Of a DNA stretch of 64,000 nucleotides, positions 60,947 through 64,000 are shown in pieces. The notes beneath the pieces are model-generated. The model was not told the origin of the DNA. It was given only the letters and a program-made list of their open reading frames with translations, and did no database searches. A program made the position numbers and the translations under genes. The stretch's first letter is position 1. The number at the start of each line of letters is the position of its first letter. Source of the DNA: Stenopsyche tienmushanensis (taxonomy: Eukaryota > Arthropoda > Insecta > Trichoptera > Stenopsychidae); assembly GCA_008973525.1 (NCBI GenBank), contig WACJ01000274.1, forward strand, positions 1 through 64,000. The letters run 5' to 3'.

Positions 60947-61578
60947 TTTAAATCCTTATGTACCTCTCAAATAATTTCTAAACCTTTTTTGAAGAGACTT
61001 GTCACTGGAGATGAAAGTTGGATACTCTATGAGAATATCCAACGTAAACGGTCTTGGAACAAGGGTACAGAAGCTTTAACTGTAGCTTAACCTGGCCTAC
61101 ATCCAAAAAAAGTTTTGCTATGCATTTGGTGGAACTGGAAGGGGGTAGTTTATTATGAGCTACTTCAGCAAGGTGAAACGATCAATTCAACAAAATATTG
61201 TTTCCAACTAGACAATCTAAAGGATGCAATTGCCAGAAAACGGCCAGAATTAACGAACAGACGAGGCGTTGTTTTTCATCACGATAACGCCAAGCCTCAT
61301 GTGTCTTTGCTCGTCAGAAATAAATTATTATCATTTGACTGGGATGTTTTACATCATCTTCCATACTCTCCGGACATTGCCTCTTCAGATTATTATTTGT
61401 TTCTTTTATTAAAAAATTCTTTACGTAGTAAAAATTTTAATTCAAATATGATATAAAAATGTACCTTGATTAATATTTTGCCAACAAACTTGGTAAATTT
61501 TGGCAAGAAGGCATTATGAGGCTTCCGGAGAGATGGAGAAAGGTAATAGAACAGAATGGATCATATATTATTCAATAA
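60947..61578 (+). pseudogene. Mariner transposase remnant, C-terminal two thirds
   Basis: Reads FLKRLVTGDESWILYENI (first catalytic Asp in the TGDE motif), a stop, LCIWWNWKGVVYYELL, RRGVVFHHDNAKPHVSL (second Asp) and PYSPDIASSDYYLF (third Asp, with APSD changed to ASSD). After a shift it ends GIMRLPERWRKVIEQNGSYI and a stop at 61576-61578. This is the DD34D mariner layout seen in SETMAR-like proteins. The DNA-binding half is missing and stops and shifts are present. A possible 3' terminal repeat with AACGAAAGAAACTTATGGGG lies at 61624-61644. Confidence 0.9.
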
Positions 61579-62666
61579 ATTTTGATTTAATACAAGTTAT
61601 TGTTTATTTTTTTCTTAATATGAAAACGAAAGAAACTTATGGGGATATTTGTTGTGCTTTGAAAAAATCTAAAATTTAATAAACAATGTTCAGAAATGCT
61701 TTTACATTTGAATTTAAATAACCTTTTGAACCAAACCTATTTTAGCACTCTTTAAAGTTTCACAATATCGCACGGCAAGCTTAAATCTTTTTATTTAAAG
61801 CTTGAGATATTCGTAAAATGAATTAGTTTTTTTCCCGCTGTGTGCTATTTTATGGACCTTTTCATGAAAGTGAAAGACGTAAAAAATAATATCGCTTAAA
61901 ATATTAATTCTGAGTAGTTTCTATTGAATTTAATTACAACTTTTCCTGGTAATTCCACGCTTATACAGGCTTCAATATAATTGCTTGTATTTCAGATGGT
62001 AATTAGACAGAATGGGGAGGGGTTTGATAAAAAGCGGCTGTAAGTCTGTTATTTGCATAATTAAAACCTGTGAAATTAAGCTACCATCTGGGGCTTTATA
62101 TTTAGAAAACGTAAAGCTTAAATTTTTACATACTTTTCACTAGACGTCAATAGTTTAAATACTGATATAAATCATTTTTTTAATCCATTCACATTACCAG
62201 ATGATCTGCCTATTATAATTTCAAATAAAACCACCCGAAAATATCGTTTCCACGACATTTCAAACAACTTTTTTGGACTTCATTCAAAACATAGAATTCA
62301 TGTGTTTTATTCTTTTTTCTCTTTTTTTCTCATTTTTAGTTATTTGGAACATATTTATCATTTGTCTGCCAAAATCAAGTGATCCATTTTCTGACATATT
62401 TCTTGAGAAGTTGCTTTCAATCAACATCCAGTATAAGGGTCATCTTCAATCAATTATCATATTAGCTTAAATTAAGCTTTGTCGATTAAAGAAGCAAATT
62501 CCCTGTAAATTATCAGGTCAACAATTTTTAATTGATATTTTAATTTTTATAGCAAATTCTCATAAACGACCCTGCATGATTTTCTTAAGTTTTACTATCC
62601 TTTAAGTATTTATTTGTTCAGATCTAGAAAATCATAGTAATACTGGATTGATTCGATCTTTTAAAG
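61579..62666. other. Non-coding region, no gene seen
   Basis: AT-rich. The frame 62273-62470 is hydrophobic but low in complexity and has no domain. The last eight bases, TTTTAAAG, are the left target duplication of the next element. Confidence 0.45.
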
Positions 62667-62873
62667 CAGAGGTGGCCAACCGAAATGATCTTGCGGGCCA
62701 CTTTGCAAATGCATCATAGCTCCGCGGGCCGCATATAAAATTATATATCCCCATTTTAGATTTAGATACACTATAGACATTTTTTTGAAGTGAAAAAATA
62801 TATTTTGTAAAAGTGTAATAAATCTTGCGGGCTGGAAAAACATTCAAGGCGGGCCGCGGGTTGGCCACCCCTG
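62667..62873. mobile_element. hAT MITE, 207 bp, perfect 8-bp TSD
   Basis: Left end CAGAGGTGGCCAACC and right end GGTTGGCCACCCCTG are inverted repeats (14 of 15 match). TTTTAAAG flanks both sides exactly (62659-62666 and 62874-62881). GCGGGCC blocks are repeated in inverse orientation near both ends. This is a textbook short non-autonomous hAT; the clean target duplication suggests it is fairly young. Confidence 0.92.
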
Positions 62874-62881
62874 TTTTAAAG

Positions 62882-64000
62882 CCTGTATAATGAGTCCAGG
62901 ATCTAACTCAGCTCATCAACACTACAGATACGTCTCCATCTTCAGACATATTGACAATCAGAATGAAAATTTCATTGTGATTTGAAGGTTTTGAAACATG
63001 CTGATTGATATATTAAAATCAAGTTGGCAAATAAATTTGGCCTGCCTAGAATATATTCGTATACACAAAACGATTGTTTTCATTACCAAACGAAAATATT
63101 AGGACAAAATGCAAATATGTTGGAGGGTCAACTGTAAATTGATTGAAATTGAATACAAATAATGTGGAAGGCTATAATAACACAAATGCTGACAAGCTTT
63201 TGTTATTTTTCTTTGCAATTAAATTTGCGTGTCGATATTGCATTATTGCTGCGGTTTTCAAACATATGATGAAATATATGTTTTCATCTCTGGCCAATTT
63301 GAGGGTGCACATCCGAAGTTTTTCGAGTGGAAGCCATCCGTGGAATAAATAGCCTCTTATTCATCAGAATGACCTGGAGGTGTCGGTAAATTTTTTCACA
63401 GGGGCCCCATCGGTCCCGAGGCCCGGGGCGTACAAATTGCGATTTATTTTTATGAGGCCGTTATTGTAATAGTTCAGAATATAAAGCATGACGTATTTTA
63501 CGGTTGATCGCGCAAAAATTTGTAGTTTATTCGACTGTCAGATTTATTTTATGCTTTTGACGCAAATGGCTGCGTGTGAGTGGCGTCGGTATTAATTTGC
63601 ATTTTCCTCCGCCAGGGCTCGATTGTAGCTTCCCCGTTTTGTTGAATTACGACACCATTAGTCATGAACTTTTTTTAAATAACCGTCGCTTATAGGGTGA
63701 ATCGATCGATTTTGAGATGTGATGGTGTTATTGTTATTCTGGAGTTCAATGGAAAAAGGAATTAGTTGTTTCGTGTGGTTTTAATAATTCTCGGTACAAT
63801 AGACTATTCTCCAGCTTCCTTCCGGTCTTTCGTATTACTAGTGCGGTTGAGAGCATTAAAGCGAGCTGCCCTAAAAGCAGCATCCTGTAGGATGTTAAAC
63901 AGTCTGCCTTAATGCTCTATACTCAATAATTCATATTTTGACCGGTGCATTAAGGTGAGTGGATTATTAGCAAGCAAACAAGGATATACATAATGGGTAA
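62882..64000. other. Non-coding region, no gene seen
   Basis: Forward frame 63143-63352 has no domain. A GC-richer patch, 63370-63440, is unexplained. Confidence 0.4.

Noticed and set aside
1..64000. Search for a CRISPR array, phage defence island or bacterial operon
   Set aside because: Spliced exons, eukaryotic transposon families and base composition show an animal nuclear genome. No spaced short repeats or operon-like gene runs exist.

Overview
The window looks like AT-rich insect nuclear DNA: one intron-containing animal gene on the minus strand, set in a large amount of non-coding sequence packed with decayed eukaryotic transposons (mariner, hAT, Tigger/pogo, piggyBac-type, Helitron-like, Mutator-like, RTE- and R1-type LINEs, Penelope-like, and a solo LTR). 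No bacterial-style operons, CRISPR arrays or rRNA genes are visible. I cannot name the species. The transposon mix and the one host gene point to an insect.

Host gene. Three minus-strand exons, each with clean GT/AG splice sites and matching phases, make the 3' part of a type I membrane protein: 44239-44090, 44006-42796 and 35172-34524. They encode 669 residues: the end of one CUB-like domain, a second CUB domain, a CUB-like third ectodomain region, a six-cysteine LDLa domain split by a 7.6-kb intron, one membrane segment, and a tyrosine-rich cytoplasmic tail. CUB domains, then LDLa, then a single transmembrane helix is the layout of insect Culd, a photoreceptor-enriched protein described in Drosophila as needed for endocytic trafficking of rhodopsin and TRPL. 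The 5' exons (signal peptide and start of the first CUB) should lie at higher coordinates and were not found before the window ends at 64000.

Layout. 1-34 kb is downstream of the gene and holds no convincing exon. It contains a Helitron-like element (2.5-4.0 kb), a hAT-like element with an 8-bp target duplication and an internal 56-bp minisatellite (4.7-5.8 kb), an old mariner (6.9-9.0 kb), a DDE-transposase family present three times in the window (10.4, 31.6 and 35.7 kb), an RTE-type LINE end (14.1 kb), a hAT end (16.7 kb), a piggyBac-type MITE (18.5 kb), an internally deleted mariner (21.3 kb) and an R1-type LINE end (25.4 kb). 34.5-44.2 kb is the gene; its large intron carries a DDE element, a Tigger remnant and a 299-bp hAT MITE. 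44.2-64 kb is the upstream side. It contains two more Helitron-like copies and one separate Helitron 5' end, a Mutator-like transposase fragment, a solo LTR, a Penelope-like remnant joined to a mariner remnant, and a 207-bp hAT MITE with a perfect 8-bp target duplication.

No new multi-gene system was found. The most noteworthy items are the Culd-like receptor with its split LDLa domain and repetitive tail, a perfect 30-bp-arm inverted repeat inside a rearranged DDE element, and a hAT-like element with a doubled left end and a minisatellite.
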